29,796 nt of DNA from JADKIH01 sp049363815 (lineage in GTDB: Bacteria; Bacteroidota; Bacteroidia; AKYH767-A; 2013-40CM-41-45). Below, piece after piece: positions 1 through 9,701 of this stretch. Below the pieces are notes generated by a model. It searched no databases and had not been told where the DNA came from. It saw only the letters and a program-made list of their open reading frames with translations. The position numbers and the translations under genes were made by a program. The DNA is taken from NCBI GenBank assembly GCA_049363815.1, contig JBMQEM010000057.1, forward strand, positions 1 to 29,796, given 5' to 3'. The stretch's first letter is position 1. Each line of letters starts with the position of its first letter.

Positions 1-402
1 CTCATTTCCCCCAAAAGGCCCACCACCATGAAGACCAGAAACATCAAAATCATTTGACGTAGTAGTGCCAACTACCAGAAATCCGCCGTCATAAGTATTA
101 CTCAATGAGTATGCCTCCTCACCTAATGTACCGCCAAGACAATTGCTCCAAATTATCGTTCCTAAACTGTCTATCTTATATATCCAAAAATCAGACCCTC
201 CAGAAAATCCATGATGATTAACAACATCTCCATCGTCAGATTCTGAAAATCCACAAATTACATATTCACCATTGGGCAGTTTAACAATACTAGTGGCAAT
301 ATCACTTTCACTGCCACCATAACTCTTTTGCCAATCGATTACTGGAGTTTGACCAACCAGAACAGTGATATTGGTTACTAAAATAAAAAGAACAATTTTC
401 AT
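1..402 (-). CDS. secreted beta-propeller-like T9SS-type protein, 5' part only (runs off window)
   Basis: The start ATG is at 400-402 and 134 codons run to the window edge without a stop, so only the N-terminus is visible. Residues 1-17 look like a signal peptide (MKIVLFILVTNITVLVG, then QTPVIDWQ). The rest has the repetitive pattern of Bacteroidota secreted proteins that resemble beta-propellers: WQKSYGGSESD, then LPNGEYVICGFSESDDGD, GGSDFWIYKID, WSNCLGGT, and a second cycle YDGGFLVVGTTTSND. Full-length relatives normally end in a T9SS sorting domain, but that part lies outside the window. The start codon is only 2 nt from the stop of the upstream beta-helix gene, so co-transcription and translational coupling are likely. 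Exact function unknown; probably an extracellular or surface protein. Confidence 0.8.
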   Translation of the reverse strand, partial: MKIVLFILVTNITVLVGQTPVIDWQKSYGGSESDIATSIVKLPNGEYVICGFSESDDGDVVNHHGFSGGSDFWIYKIDSLGTIIWSNCLGGTLGEEAYSLSNTYDGGFLVVGTTTSNDFDVSGLHGGGPFGGNE

Positions 403-404
403 AT

Positions 405-2705
405 CTATTCAATTTTAACAAATTTGCAAAATTCTCCCTTTTGGGAATTTATTAAATATATACCTGGTTTATAATTCTGGATACTTATTTCAGTATTTAA
501 AGAATTTATTAATTTACTTTCCACAATTTGCCCTAACAAGTTTTTGATAACAATAAAATCGTCTACATGAGAATCAACTAATGTTAGTTTAGCACTTGAG
601 GGATTAGGATAAACTGTAAATATAAACATTATATCATTTATTGTACTTTTTTTCCTTAAAGGAGCACATACTGGATACGTTATTGGAACTGCTTGACATG
701 GCACCCAAAAGTAACCGCCAATTGGATTAGGATCTGGTGTAGGAATAAATTTAGGAAAGTAAGAAGTATTAATAGAAATCGAAGTGCCCGTTACGTTTTG
801 TGGATTTGTTATGGCTGCTCTGTGTCCATAATATATATCACCGCATCCAGAACAATACCAAGGCGGTCCATAATTTGCAAAATTTGTGACTGGATAATTG
901 AATTGTGAAACAGGAAGTAAAAAATTCGCGTTGTATATAACATATAGAGGGTTTGAATAACCTCCATCGCATGACATACCATTTAACCCATGGTTTTCGA
1001 AAATGCAATCTTTGAAAGTGCTTAAGCTATAAGAATTGACAGGGAATTGACAATTATTCCCAATTAAAATTTCTTTTAAACTATATTTAGTGGTTAAAGA
1101 GCAACTTTCAAATCTTATTCTTGTTGTTTGGCCAAAGTTTATTGCATAAGGATGTCCAGAACATAGACCCGAGCCACAAGTAGGGTGACAAACTCCTGGA
1201 TCTGTATAAGCTATACCAAACTCATCAGGAGTTGAGCTAATATTTAATCCGCCTAAAATAGGATCTAGATATTCTTCATTAAATGTACAACTGATGAATG
1301 TGGGATTTTGATGATTTGTATTTTGTGCCGCCAAATTATTTGCCAAAGAAGGATACGCAAATTGCAACTCTCCATAAAAGTCACAATGTCGAAATGCAAA
1401 GCCTTTTGAATTTGGAATGGCACAGAGACCAAATTCTGAACCTACGAATCTGCAATACTGAAAATCAAAATTTTTTGCAAAATTATCATAGTTATCCCGG
1501 TTTCCGAATCCCTTAAAAGCATTACAAGTCATTCCATAATTTTTATTGAATTTGAAATCGCAATCAATAAATGTCCCATTGGAATTTCCGATGTTACTAT
1601 TTTCGTACTCGATATCAATCCCTGCACCCGGTGGTGAAACTAATCTACTTTGACCAGTCCAGTTAAATTCAGAACCTATAACAGTTAACCCACTGCCACC
1701 TCCCCATGTCATTCCATTTCTACCATTGTAATTGAATTTTGAATTTGTTATATTCATATTCATCGATGGTGGAGGAATTTGTTGTCCTTCATATGATGAA
1801 GGACAATACTGGTAATAAATTCTTATACCGTCTGAGCCGAAATGATGTACATTAACATTATCAATTGTTACATCTTTAGATGCATTAATAAATATACCAT
1901 CATATGCAGCTTGAATTCCTTGTGAATACCCTCCCCCAACTTGAGCATTGTCTATATTGCCATCTAGCTCTATATCTTTGATTGTAACATTGTGGCATCC
2001 ATTCAAATGAATCATCATACCTGGATATGCGAGTTGTGTGTAATCATAAACACTTGTGATGGCTCCTCCACAATATGTTGTAAAAGTATCTGACCCAGGC
2101 AGCGGTGTAGTTCCTGCAGCATCATTTGACATTACTAAAGAGGTTGTTCCTATTGAGACAATTTCGGTACCTCTTGTAATTCCTGGTCCCGAAATTCTAT
2201 ATCCAGCTATTAGAGCAGATGTTGATGTAGTCGTATTCATAACATTTGATCCAGATACAATAGTGCCTGAAACAGGAAAAGCAGATAAATCTCCTAGTAA
2301 CCTGTATTCAGGATTATCTGGATAATCAAAAACGCCATACTTCATGCAATCCTGAAATCTCAAAATTGGTGGAGAGCTTGGGTTATCTCCCATTATTGTG
2401 AGGTTTGAAATATTTTCAAAACACATAACGCTATGACCTTTTAAATAAAATTTACTCGTAATATCTTGTCTTCCGATATAATAAGTTCCTGATGGAATTA
2501 CAATTGTTTTTGGAATCTGAGGATCCAGAGCATTAAAGTATGCAACTGCTTCTTCAAATTGACATTCATCTGAAAAGTTATCTGTGCCATCAGCATGAAA
2601 ATCTGTGACAATATTTTTTATTACATATGATGAAACTGGTGGAGGTGCAGGAAAAAGTCCACAGTATGATATTATTTCATGAGTTTCATCCCCAATTGCA
2701 TCCAA
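405..2705 (-). CDS. right-handed parallel beta-helix protein with T9SS C-terminal sorting domain (probably the 3' part of a frameshifted gene)
   Basis: This 766-codon ORF has a pectate-lyase-superfamily-like N-terminal module at about residues 28-80 (IVTDFHADGTDNFSDE, then IVIPSGTYYIGR). Long beta-helix rungs with Asn and Gly turns follow. The C-terminus, about 698-766, is a T9SS type A sorting domain starting VYPNPSSAKLTL and ending in the basic FCKFVKIE. There is no signal peptide, and the first in-frame ATG is at residue 94, inside the fold. The only upstream initiator-like codon is TTG at 2703-2705, just after an in-frame TAA at 2715-2717. A T9SS tail without a Sec signal makes no sense for an independent protein. 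The ORF overlaps the SprB-repeat ORF by 20 nt, and that ORF has the signal but no tail. I infer one gene broken by a +1 shift between 2688 and 2717, or an assembly indel. The fold suggests surface polysaccharide binding or lyase activity, but I see no catalytic motif I can assign. Confidence 0.8.
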   Translation of the reverse strand: MDAIGDETHEIISYCGLFPAPPPVSSYVIKNIVTDFHADGTDNFSDECQFEEAVAYFNALDPQIPKTIVIPSGTYYIGRQDITSKFYLKGHSVMCFENISNLTIMGDNPSSPPILRFQDCMKYGVFDYPDNPEYRLLGDLSAFPVSGTIVSGSNVMNTTTSTSALIAGYRISGPGITRGTEIVSIGTTSLVMSNDAAGTTPLPGSDTFTTYCGGAITSVYDYTQLAYPGMMIHLNGCHNVTIKDIELDGNIDNAQVGGGYSQGIQAAYDGIFINASKDVTIDNVNVHHFGSDGIRIYYQYCPSSYEGQQIPPPSMNMNITNSKFNYNGRNGMTWGGGSGLTVIGSEFNWTGQSRLVSPPGAGIDIEYENSNIGNSNGTFIDCDFKFNKNYGMTCNAFKGFGNRDNYDNFAKNFDFQYCRFVGSEFGLCAIPNSKGFAFRHCDFYGELQFAYPSLANNLAAQNTNHQNPTFISCTFNEEYLDPILGGLNISSTPDEFGIAYTDPGVCHPTCGSGLCSGHPYAINFGQTTRIRFESCSLTTKYSLKEILIGNNCQFPVNSYSLSTFKDCIFENHGLNGMSCDGGYSNPLYVIYNANFLLPVSQFNYPVTNFANYGPPWYCSGCGDIYYGHRAAITNPQNVTGTSISINTSYFPKFIPTPDPNPIGGYFWVPCQAVPITYPVCAPLRKKSTINDIMFIFTVYPNPSSAKLTLVDSHVDDFIVIKNLLGQIVESKLINSLNTEISIQNYKPGIYLINSQKGEFCKFVKIE

Positions 2706-5700
2706 AACACGTATTTACAACAGGATTTTGCGGTCTTCGTGATCTTGCTTGAGAAATGCAACCATTTGCATCTTGAACAATAAGACTGTCTTCTCCAACA
2801 CCAAGATTAAAAATTGCTTCGGTTGAAGCAGTATTAGACCAACTATAGGTGTATGGTGCTACTCCTCCGTCTACATATGCAATTGCACTACCATCCATTA
2901 ATGTATCATTCGTAGGATAAATTGTTTGAACATACAAATTTAGAATATCTGGTCCTGTTAATTCAAATTGGCTTTTTGTTCTACAACCATTAGCATCTAT
3001 AACCTTGACATTATAAATGTCAGGCGGTAAATTCCATGCAGTATCATTCGTTCCACCGTTTGGAATCCATTCAAAAGTGTATGGTTCTGTGCCGCCCAAA
3101 ACAGTTGCCTTGACGATTGCTCCACTATCTGGAAAACACATTACATTTTGAATTACTTCTGTAGAAACTGAAAGTCCACTAATACTTACAATTTCTCCTA
3201 TTGAAGTAATAACACATCCATTGGCATCCGTTACAACCAAAGTGTCGCTCCCTTGTGACAATCCAGTAGCTATAGAATCAGTATCTGCAGACATTGTCCA
3301 AGAGTAACTGTAAGGGAATTCGCCGCCATTTATAATTGCTATTATCTCCCCTGTACTGCTTCCACAAGAAGTGCCTGTAATTTGCAAAGAAACATCAAAT
3401 GTATCTGGTTGTAAAATCTCAATTGTATCCAATGAAACACAGCCATTATTATTTGTAATTTGTACTATATAAATTCCACTGCTTAAATTATTCAATACTG
3501 GAAGAGTGTCTTGATTGAATCTAGTCCATTGGTATTTATACGGACCATTGCTGTCTGCGCCGCTCACTTCAACACTTCCATTTGAATTCCCAAAACAAAT
3601 TACATTTTCCTGATCAATAATATTCATTCCAGGGCCATCTGTGTCATGAATAATTTGTTTTGAGACAATATAACAACCGTTAGAATCACTCACGGTTACT
3701 GCATATTCACCTGATGGAATATTACTAATTGTATTTATTGTATCACCATTATATGTCCAATAAAAGCGGTAGCCCGAAACTCCTCCTGAAGGGATGACTT
3801 CAATAGAACCTATTGAATCCCCACAGGTTGATTCAACAATATCGAAATCCAACAATATGCTATCTGGTTCATCTAATTCGATACTATCCATTAATACACA
3901 CCCCCTTGAATCAATAGCTTGATAATGGTATTTACCAACACTCAAATTAGTTAATAGAGAATTCACTCCCAAATTATTTTCCCAAGCATAACTATATCCG
4001 GCAGTTCCACCTTTAGCAATGACAACAACGGCTCCGTCGTTGCCCCCTTTGCATCTAATATTAGAGGAAACAACAATTTTTCTAAACGCAGAACATTTCA
4101 AAAAAGCCAAGGTCAAACTACTAATCGAATTCAAACTATCCCCCGACTGAACAGTTCCAACAATGCTATCTCCTGAAGTAGCAGCATTCCCAAGATCTTC
4201 CCACATCGATCCATTCCACCCCGTCACTCTGAAATTGCTTGGTGAAATAGTTTCGCAACTATCATTATTCCAGCTGAGTTTTACTTTTACTTTCGAGGTT
4301 CCAGAATTACGGTTGAGGTTCCAGTATTGACAGGCATTAAGATTATCTATCGTAGAATCAATTGCTGTTCCTATCGTTTGAGCGGTTGCAAAATAATTCG
4401 CTGTGTAGGCATCGGTAGATGAAGTCGGTGCGGTGATCTCAATTGGATGATATGGATGAACAAGAGAAGCTGAACCCACTGCAAAAGTAAATGCAGCGTT
4501 TCCTGTTTTCTTCAATGGCCCATTAATATATGTAGAGTCACTTCCACCTATCAGTTTTCCTCCATGCGAAATAGAAAGCAGATTGGCAGTATCGGTATTG
4601 ATTCTTCCATTCGTTAATTGCAAGGAATCCGAAACCGTCAACGGCGAATTTAAGGTGAGCGAATTACTTGATTTATTGACTTGCAGTTTTTTTATCGTTG
4701 GATAAAGTGAAGTTGAGCCTCGGTTGATGGACTGTGCGGTAGATCCATCTAAAATTACTTTCCCGCCATTGCCGCCTAGTTGCATGGATGAAGAACCGTC
4801 AATGGTGATGTTGCCAAAGAATGTTGAATTCTTTGTGTAGGCCGGAAATAAATTAACATTGGCTCCTTTTTGTATGAATGTGACATCAGCATTGAAATCA
4901 TCGGCTGTACTATTGGCAAGATATGTATTGTGTGCAGTCGAACTTGAATCCTGAATGATCGTTGTTCCGTTGAAAGTATTGCCACCGCCGAATGTAACAT
5001 TTGCTGTGGCATGCATCTTCAATGTTGCTGCTGAATTGAAAGTAGTTCCTGTTGAGATAACCGATTCACCATGAAAATAAAAGTTACCATTGAAACTGTT
5101 GCCCGAAGTAAGGGTCAACGTAGTTGGTGACTCTTCCATAGTCATGGAGCTCGAACTTAACTTTGTCACATTTAGCATAAAAGCAATTCCGCCTGCACCG
5201 GATTCAGCGACATACGTACTATTGCTATCCAGTACTGTTGTTCCGCCACTGCTTCCAAAACGAACGCCCGTGCTTCCAAATTTATAAATGTAGAGAGTGT
5301 CTTTAAATGTACAACTGCCGGTTGATGCAATGAAAAATCCTTCACCTGTAGTGGAGTTGTTTTTTATTGTACTTTTTCCATAAAATAAACCTTTGTTAAT
5401 CGACAAAGATCCATTCGTACTTTCAATAATTGAAGAAAGAGCAAATGTATCTGCATTGGTACTTGCTAATGCAATCAATGCCGAAGTAGAACTGTTGCCA
5501 ACAAAAGTCATTGCTTTGACAAAGTAACAACCACCATTGGAGGCTATTCCGCCTGTGGTAGATGTAAAGCTGGTTACATTACGAAACTTTGTTCCATTTA
5601 ACAATATTTGTGGCGCCGAGGCGATTATCGTATCATGAAAGGTTGAGCCTTCTGAAAAATAAAGACGTGCACTTCCTGTTACTGTTAAATTTATTGCAGA

Positions 5701-6564
5701 GGAGGAGTCAAGGGATGTAAAGTTTCTAAGCCCAACCCTACCTGAAGAAATTCCTTTGCTGCTAATACTTATTTTCTTGCCATGAATCTGAGTACATGAC
5801 CCTGTTGATGTTCCAAAAAACATATTCCCTGTTTCTCTATCCAAGATAATATTTCCGGAATAAGTTGCTGTTCCATAGTAATTGCTGTATATATTTGAAC
5901 CGCTGAAAGTCACATCACCATTGAATTGTGTTCCGGTTGCTCTATGGGCAATGTACACTGTTCCGGTACTAGTATTTCTAATCGATAAGGTAGAATTAAA
6001 TGTATCAGGAAAAGAATCAGCAAGAACTATTGAGCCTGTACCACTATCTACTAACTGAACCACACCATTGAATGTATTTCCGCCTTTACCATTATCGTTT
6101 GAACTCCCTTTTTTAATGACAAATAAACTGTCACTGAAAACAGAACCATTCAGCAAAATTGAATTTCCCGTTGCTGTAACTTTTGCACCAAACTGAGTTC
6201 CTTTAAATGTGAGAATTGCCGTTCCGTAAGCAGTAAGTCTGCCATTATTAATGGCACCTGAATTAAAATTACAGGTAGATGTAACCGTCAACATATACGA
6301 CTGAAGATCCAATGTGCCTGATGTCATTGTCATGACCTTTACTGTTGTTGTAGTTGTAAGATACACATTATTTGATCCGGTTACAATGGTCACTGTATCA
6401 TTTGTCGAAGGCACACCATTGGGCGTCCAGTTTGTATTGGTTGACCAGGCTGTCGATGTTCCACCATTCCAGATATAATTTCCGGCAAGGATAATTGTTG
6501 AATTACACAGGAATATGATAAATATTGCGATGAATGATTTCATCATTTGAGTTGATGTTTTCAT
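2686..6564 (-). CDS. large secreted adhesin-like protein with six SprB repeats (probable 5' part of a frameshifted gene)
   Basis: This ORF has 1292 codons. Residues 1-27 form a Sec signal peptide with hydrophobic core FIAIFIIFLCNSTIILA. The mature start, YIWNGGTSTAWSTNTNW, is typical of Bacteroidota autotransporter-like beta-solenoid proteins. Residues of about 60-670 are Ser/Thr/Gly-rich solenoid rungs with recurring GNTFNG/GTQFNG motifs. From about 840 to 1275 there are six SprB-type repeats of the form GG-x-PY-x-Y-x-W ... G-x-Y-x-V-x-V-x-D-x-NGC, matching the modules of the gliding adhesin SprB. No T9SS sorting domain follows. After the sixth repeat comes an atypical basic stretch (QARSRRPQNPVVNTC) and a TGA at 2686-2688. 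The sorting domain sits in the overlapping downstream ORF, so the two are probably one protein of about 2,050 residues. The likely role is cell-surface adhesion or gliding. Confidence 0.85.
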   Translation of the reverse strand: MKTSTQMMKSFIAIFIIFLCNSTIILAGNYIWNGGTSTAWSTNTNWTPNGVPSTNDTVTIVTGSNNVYLTTTTTVKVMTMTSGTLDLQSYMLTVTSTCNFNSGAINNGRLTAYGTAILTFKGTQFGAKVTATGNSILLNGSVFSDSLFVIKKGSSNDNGKGGNTFNGVVQLVDSGTGSIVLADSFPDTFNSTLSIRNTSTGTVYIAHRATGTQFNGDVTFSGSNIYSNYYGTATYSGNIILDRETGNMFFGTSTGSCTQIHGKKISISSKGISSGRVGLRNFTSLDSSSAINLTVTGSARLYFSEGSTFHDTIIASAPQILLNGTKFRNVTSFTSTTGGIASNGGCYFVKAMTFVGNSSTSALIALASTNADTFALSSIIESTNGSLSINKGLFYGKSTIKNNSTTGEGFFIASTGSCTFKDTLYIYKFGSTGVRFGSSGGTTVLDSNSTYVAESGAGGIAFMLNVTKLSSSSMTMEESPTTLTLTSGNSFNGNFYFHGESVISTGTTFNSAATLKMHATANVTFGGGNTFNGTTIIQDSSSTAHNTYLANSTADDFNADVTFIQKGANVNLFPAYTKNSTFFGNITIDGSSSMQLGGNGGKVILDGSTAQSINRGSTSLYPTIKKLQVNKSSNSLTLNSPLTVSDSLQLTNGRINTDTANLLSISHGGKLIGGSDSTYINGPLKKTGNAAFTFAVGSASLVHPYHPIEITAPTSSTDAYTANYFATAQTIGTAIDSTIDNLNACQYWNLNRNSGTSKVKVKLSWNNDSCETISPSNFRVTGWNGSMWEDLGNAATSGDSIVGTVQSGDSLNSISSLTLAFLKCSAFRKIVVSSNIRCKGGNDGAVVVIAKGGTAGYSYAWENNLGVNSLLTNLSVGKYHYQAIDSRGCVLMDSIELDEPDSILLDFDIVESTCGDSIGSIEVIPSGGVSGYRFYWTYNGDTINTISNIPSGEYAVTVSDSNGCYIVSKQIIHDTDGPGMNIIDQENVICFGNSNGSVEVSGADSNGPYKYQWTRFNQDTLPVLNNLSSGIYIVQITNNNGCVSLDTIEILQPDTFDVSLQITGTSCGSSTGEIIAIINGGEFPYSYSWTMSADTDSIATGLSQGSDTLVVTDANGCVITSIGEIVSISGLSVSTEVIQNVMCFPDSGAIVKATVLGGTEPYTFEWIPNGGTNDTAWNLPPDIYNVKVIDANGCRTKSQFELTGPDILNLYVQTIYPTNDTLMDGSAIAYVDGGVAPYTYSWSNTASTEAIFNLGVGEDSLIVQDANGCISQARSRRPQNPVVNTCFGCNWG

Positions 6565-6597
6565 GGGAGAATGGTTCTTAAAAAAAGTAAAAAATAA

Positions 6598-7044
6598 TTA
6601 ACGATTGAAGACAACTGCTGTGGTGTAACTACCATCTGTCTTTTTAATGCGCACTTGACCGTAATAATCCAGCATTTGCATATGTGATCCTAGACCTAGA
6701 TGAATCTTGTATTCATCTCTGGAATAAGAAACACCGCTTCCAAGTGAGCCGGAAACATCGTATACAAAACTTCGGGAAAAAATATCACTACCCCCCGATG
6801 TCGAACCTATTTTAACTTCAATTTCCTCAATGTTTAGAGTGTCATACAGATTAACATTCATTCCAACATCAAAAATGGTTGTGTCTGTCATTAAAGGCAG
6901 ACTATCAGAAGTTAAATGATTGCCTATTGCCTCTGTTGTCAGATCCATTGACAATACGGGATAAGTGTTTTGTGCACTGCAGTTGAATGTCGGAAAGAAA
7001 AATAAACAGCAAACAAAAACAAGAATGGTAGTACGTTTATTCAT
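6598..7044 (-). CDS. small secreted protein of unknown function
   Basis: A 148-residue ORF with a clear N-terminal signal peptide: basic MNKRTT, a hydrophobic core to about residue 20, and a probable cleavage site after CSA before QNTYPV. The mature part of about 124 residues is Ser/Thr/Gly-rich with alternating hydrophobic residues, suggesting a beta-sandwich, and has no motif I recognise. It ends 33 nt before the start of the SprB-repeat adhesin gene, so it is probably the first gene of that surface-protein operon. It could be a chaperone, a minor fibre subunit or a stand-alone periplasmic or extracellular protein; the sequence does not decide. The ATG at 7042-7044 is the natural start because it places the signal peptide at the N-terminus. 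Confidence 0.75.
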   Translation of the reverse strand: MNKRTTILVFVCCLFFFPTFNCSAQNTYPVLSMDLTTEAIGNHLTSDSLPLMTDTTIFDVGMNVNLYDTLNIEEIEVKIGSTSGGSDIFSRSFVYDVSGSLGSGVSYSRDEYKIHLGLGSHMQMLDYYGQVRIKKTDGSYTTAVVFNR

Positions 7045-7125
7045 CTCGGTAGGTATTAAAAAATAAGAATGAAAAATGATTAACTAATAATGAAATGCAA
7101 CACAGAAAAACGTGGTGGGGAAATG

Positions 7126-7133
7126 CAAATCTA
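7126..7133 (-). promoter_or_regulatory. possible Bacteroidota -7 box (TAGATTTG)
   Basis: On the minus strand this reads TAGATTTG, matching the Bacteroidota housekeeping -7 consensus TANNTTTG. It lies about 80 nt upstream of the small secreted protein gene that heads the surface-protein operon. I do not see a TTTG -33 element at the usual spacing: the nearest CAAA on the plus strand begins 31 nt from the box. This could therefore be chance. The rest of the 7045-7285 gap shows nothing recognisable. Confidence 0.22.
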
Positions 7134-7285
7134 AAACGAAGATAGAAGATGATTTGAGTTTTCCAAATCAGGATCTAAAATTTAACAGTTGGGGTTGGAA
7201 ATTTTCAAATAAATTAGGACTGAAAGGCATTTTACTTCCACTTCTACACAAAATTTGATACTGTTGCTCAATATACAAAGAAAAC

Positions 7286-8038
7286 CTACCTAGAAAGCTC
7301 CCGCAATTTCCTATACTTCAGGTAAGTCGACCAAGCAGAAATTTTTGCAATCGTAAATCCAACACGACCATCTAAAAATCCGAAGTGTACGATGTAATGA
7401 TGGAGAAACTTTGCAATGGGATTTATGAAGAGTTTAAAGAATGTTGCTTTTTTTCCCATTTCGAAAAAGGATCTTGCTGCTATGTCAGCGAAATACTCGG
7501 CTTGCTTGTAGTGCTCTTCTACCGTGTAATAACTATAATGTAAAATGTCGCCTTGAAGTTTATATGTGTTGGAATCACCGGTTGTAAGTTCGTATTTGTC
7601 ATGTGGATTGACACCGGCCCACTGCCCTTTTCTGCTATCCCACAAACGTAATTTGGTATCAGGATACCAACCGCTGTGACGAACCCATTTGCCGCAATAG
7701 TTAGTGAGACGATTCATGTAATAACCATCGTGTACAAAATTATTTTTTACTTCGGAAATTGACTGACAGAGCTTTTCATCAAGGGCTTCATCGGCATCGA
7801 GAGAAAGTATGTGCGGATATTTGGCCTGAGTGATGGCAAAATTTTTCTGCTGAATATGTCCTTCGAATTTGTTTTCGATAAATTTTGCTCCGTAATTCAG
7901 ACAGATCTCTTTTGTTTTGTCTTTGCTGAAAGAATCTACAATTACAATCTCATCGGCAATGCCTTTTACGGATTCCAGACAACGCGCAATATTGTGCTCT
8001 TCATTAAAAGTAATGATCACTACAGAAACAGGAGTCAT
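7286..8038 (-). CDS. family 2 glycosyltransferase, LPS core (WaaE/KdtX-like)
   Basis: A 250-residue GT-A fold enzyme without an obvious signal or transmembrane start. It begins VSVVIITFNEEHNIARCLES, the nucleotide-binding strand and loop of GT2 enzymes, followed by DEIVIVDSFSKDKT. The metal and sugar-nucleotide binding DxD motif is D81-A82-D83 in ILSLDADEALDEK. The NEEHNI/LDADE layout and the length match the WaaE/KdtX group, which adds a hexose to the lipopolysaccharide inner core at the cytoplasmic face. The start lies 8 nt after the stop of the O-antigen-ligase-like gene, so the two are likely one operon for envelope glycan assembly. The exact donor and acceptor cannot be read from the sequence; a related beta-glycosyltransferase acting on another glycolipid is the main alternative. 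Confidence 0.88.
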   Translation of the reverse strand: MTPVSVVIITFNEEHNIARCLESVKGIADEIVIVDSFSKDKTKEICLNYGAKFIENKFEGHIQQKNFAITQAKYPHILSLDADEALDEKLCQSISEVKNNFVHDGYYMNRLTNYCGKWVRHSGWYPDTKLRLWDSRKGQWAGVNPHDKYELTTGDSNTYKLQGDILHYSYYTVEEHYKQAEYFADIAARSFFEMGKKATFFKLFINPIAKFLHHYIVHFGFLDGRVGFTIAKISAWSTYLKYRKLRELSR

Positions 8039-8046
8039 ATCTGCGG

Positions 8047-9630
8047 CTAATGTAGCGATTTTTCAGTGTCGTCTTCGCGGCGTTGATTGTAAAAGAGAAT
8101 AAAAAACAGGCCGACAAAGGTTGCTCCGGGTTGTGTTTCTAATGTGTCTTCTGTCAGCATTGAAACCAGACAGATGATCAGAAATAAAATGAATATTGCA
8201 GGTAATTGCCGGGCTCTTCTTAACGGATATAAAAGTGCAAACAGAAAGTACAGCAGTCCGGGTATTCCGAATGCTGCGGCAATTGACAAATACTGATTAT
8301 GTGAATTCAGCCTGTGTGCTGCATCTAACCGGGTATTCATCCGTTCATATTGTAAGTCGAATTCTGATTTCAGATCACCGGTTCCGACACCAAACACAGG
8401 GGCGTTTTTAATTACACCAATTGCAGCTCGCCAGAATTCCAACCGCTGAGCGACTGAATGTCCACTGGGGTCTCCACCTTTTCGTAAATTATCAATTTCC
8501 CAGATCACCTGGTTCACACGGGAATGCAAGTCAGACATTTTCTGAAAATTGACATTTGGCACTCCTGCTTCAATTGATTGAATTTCATTCTTTGTCAGAG
8601 AATATACACCAACAGAATCTTTCCTGAGCCCTTTGCTTGTCAGAAAACGAACCAAAGTAGCTCTGATCGGCTGGCCTTTGTGGTCTAGAGAATCCATATT
8701 GATACTGCTTCTTTCATTCCACGCTTTTCTCAATTCAGGATCACAGAGATAAATATTTACCTGGTAACCGTTCTCGAAATTATTGTCATCCAGATAAAAG
8801 TCATACGAATTTCCCTGTGCTGTTTTATCATTGACATTTATTACTTCCTGTTTCTTATTGTAAAATTCATTGATCTGTCCGGCGATAAAAACAGCTACTA
8901 TTAATGGCAGGCCAAGAATCAATAAAAACGAAACTACTTTTTTTAATTTATTTCCTGAAAGGAGGAGATGATAGATAAGTACACTAACCGTTAGTACCAA
9001 CAGGACAATCAACCCCGTCAGTGATTCAACAATAACTAAAAAAGAAATAAACCAAAGTGTGAGAATGAAAGCGATAATTTTCGCCAAAGGTGTCAGTACT
9101 TTTCTGTATCCAATATAAAAAACCAGGGTGCAGATGGCCACACATGTAAAGAGGGCAAAACGGATATGTGAAATTTTATAGATGAAAATGTCCCTGATGT
9201 CATAGATCTCTCTGTGGATTACTCCGGTCAATACTGCGATTGCGGAAACTGTTCCTGCGAAGACGGCAAATACAAAAGCACCCATGATGTAACGGAATTG
9301 TTTTTCCGTGAGTTTTTCTGTACCTGAAATTATAATTGGGAGAAGTAATAACGGCAATTTGATCCGGAGATCCTTCATTCCGGCGGCAAGATCGGTTGTC
9401 CATAGCATTCCGATCAAATGCATTAACCAGATACCAACAAATATGACAGCGACTTTATTTGAAGTGAACCGATTCCACCGTTCCTTGATGTTACCTTCTA
9501 AAAAAAACGATCCGACTAAAAAAAATTGCGAAAGGCTGGTAAGAAATAATGAAACAGGTAATCCGGTTACCAGGAGAATGAGGCCGGTCAGGTAGAGGTA
9601 ATTCGTTTTGTATTTTAGAAGTGGGGTCAA
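8047..9630 (-). CDS. O-antigen ligase / Wzy_C family polytopic membrane protein
   Basis: A 527-residue protein with about ten hydrophobic segments (residues 10-250 and 450-515) and a large hydrophilic loop at about 251-448, as in WaaL/Wzy-type ligases and polymerases. The Wzy_C signature is near the end of the loop: QRLEFWRAAIGVIKNAPVFG, GTGD, then LNSHNQYLSIAAAFGIPGLL, with the conserved HNQ at H444. The loop segment KGLRKDSVGVYSL ... IEAGVPN is typical of Bacteroidota members. The family transfers lipid-linked glycans to lipid A core, or polymerises them, on the periplasmic side. It precedes the WaaE-like glycosyltransferase with 8 nt between them, which supports a lipopolysaccharide or surface glycan role. 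Ligase and polymerase cannot be told apart from sequence alone. Confidence 0.85.
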   Translation of the reverse strand: MTPLLKYKTNYLYLTGLILLVTGLPVSLFLTSLSQFFLVGSFFLEGNIKERWNRFTSNKVAVIFVGIWLMHLIGMLWTTDLAAGMKDLRIKLPLLLLPIIISGTEKLTEKQFRYIMGAFVFAVFAGTVSAIAVLTGVIHREIYDIRDIFIYKISHIRFALFTCVAICTLVFYIGYRKVLTPLAKIIAFILTLWFISFLVIVESLTGLIVLLVLTVSVLIYHLLLSGNKLKKVVSFLLILGLPLIVAVFIAGQINEFYNKKQEVINVNDKTAQGNSYDFYLDDNNFENGYQVNIYLCDPELRKAWNERSSINMDSLDHKGQPIRATLVRFLTSKGLRKDSVGVYSLTKNEIQSIEAGVPNVNFQKMSDLHSRVNQVIWEIDNLRKGGDPSGHSVAQRLEFWRAAIGVIKNAPVFGVGTGDLKSEFDLQYERMNTRLDAAHRLNSHNQYLSIAAAFGIPGLLYFLFALLYPLRRARQLPAIFILFLIICLVSMLTEDTLETQPGATFVGLFFILFYNQRREDDTEKSLH

Positions 9631-9701
9631 ACTACTAATTTATTTCCAGCAGAGCTGCGCGGAGTTGCGCAGAATTTCCACAGAGTATTGTTTTGATGGT
9701 T

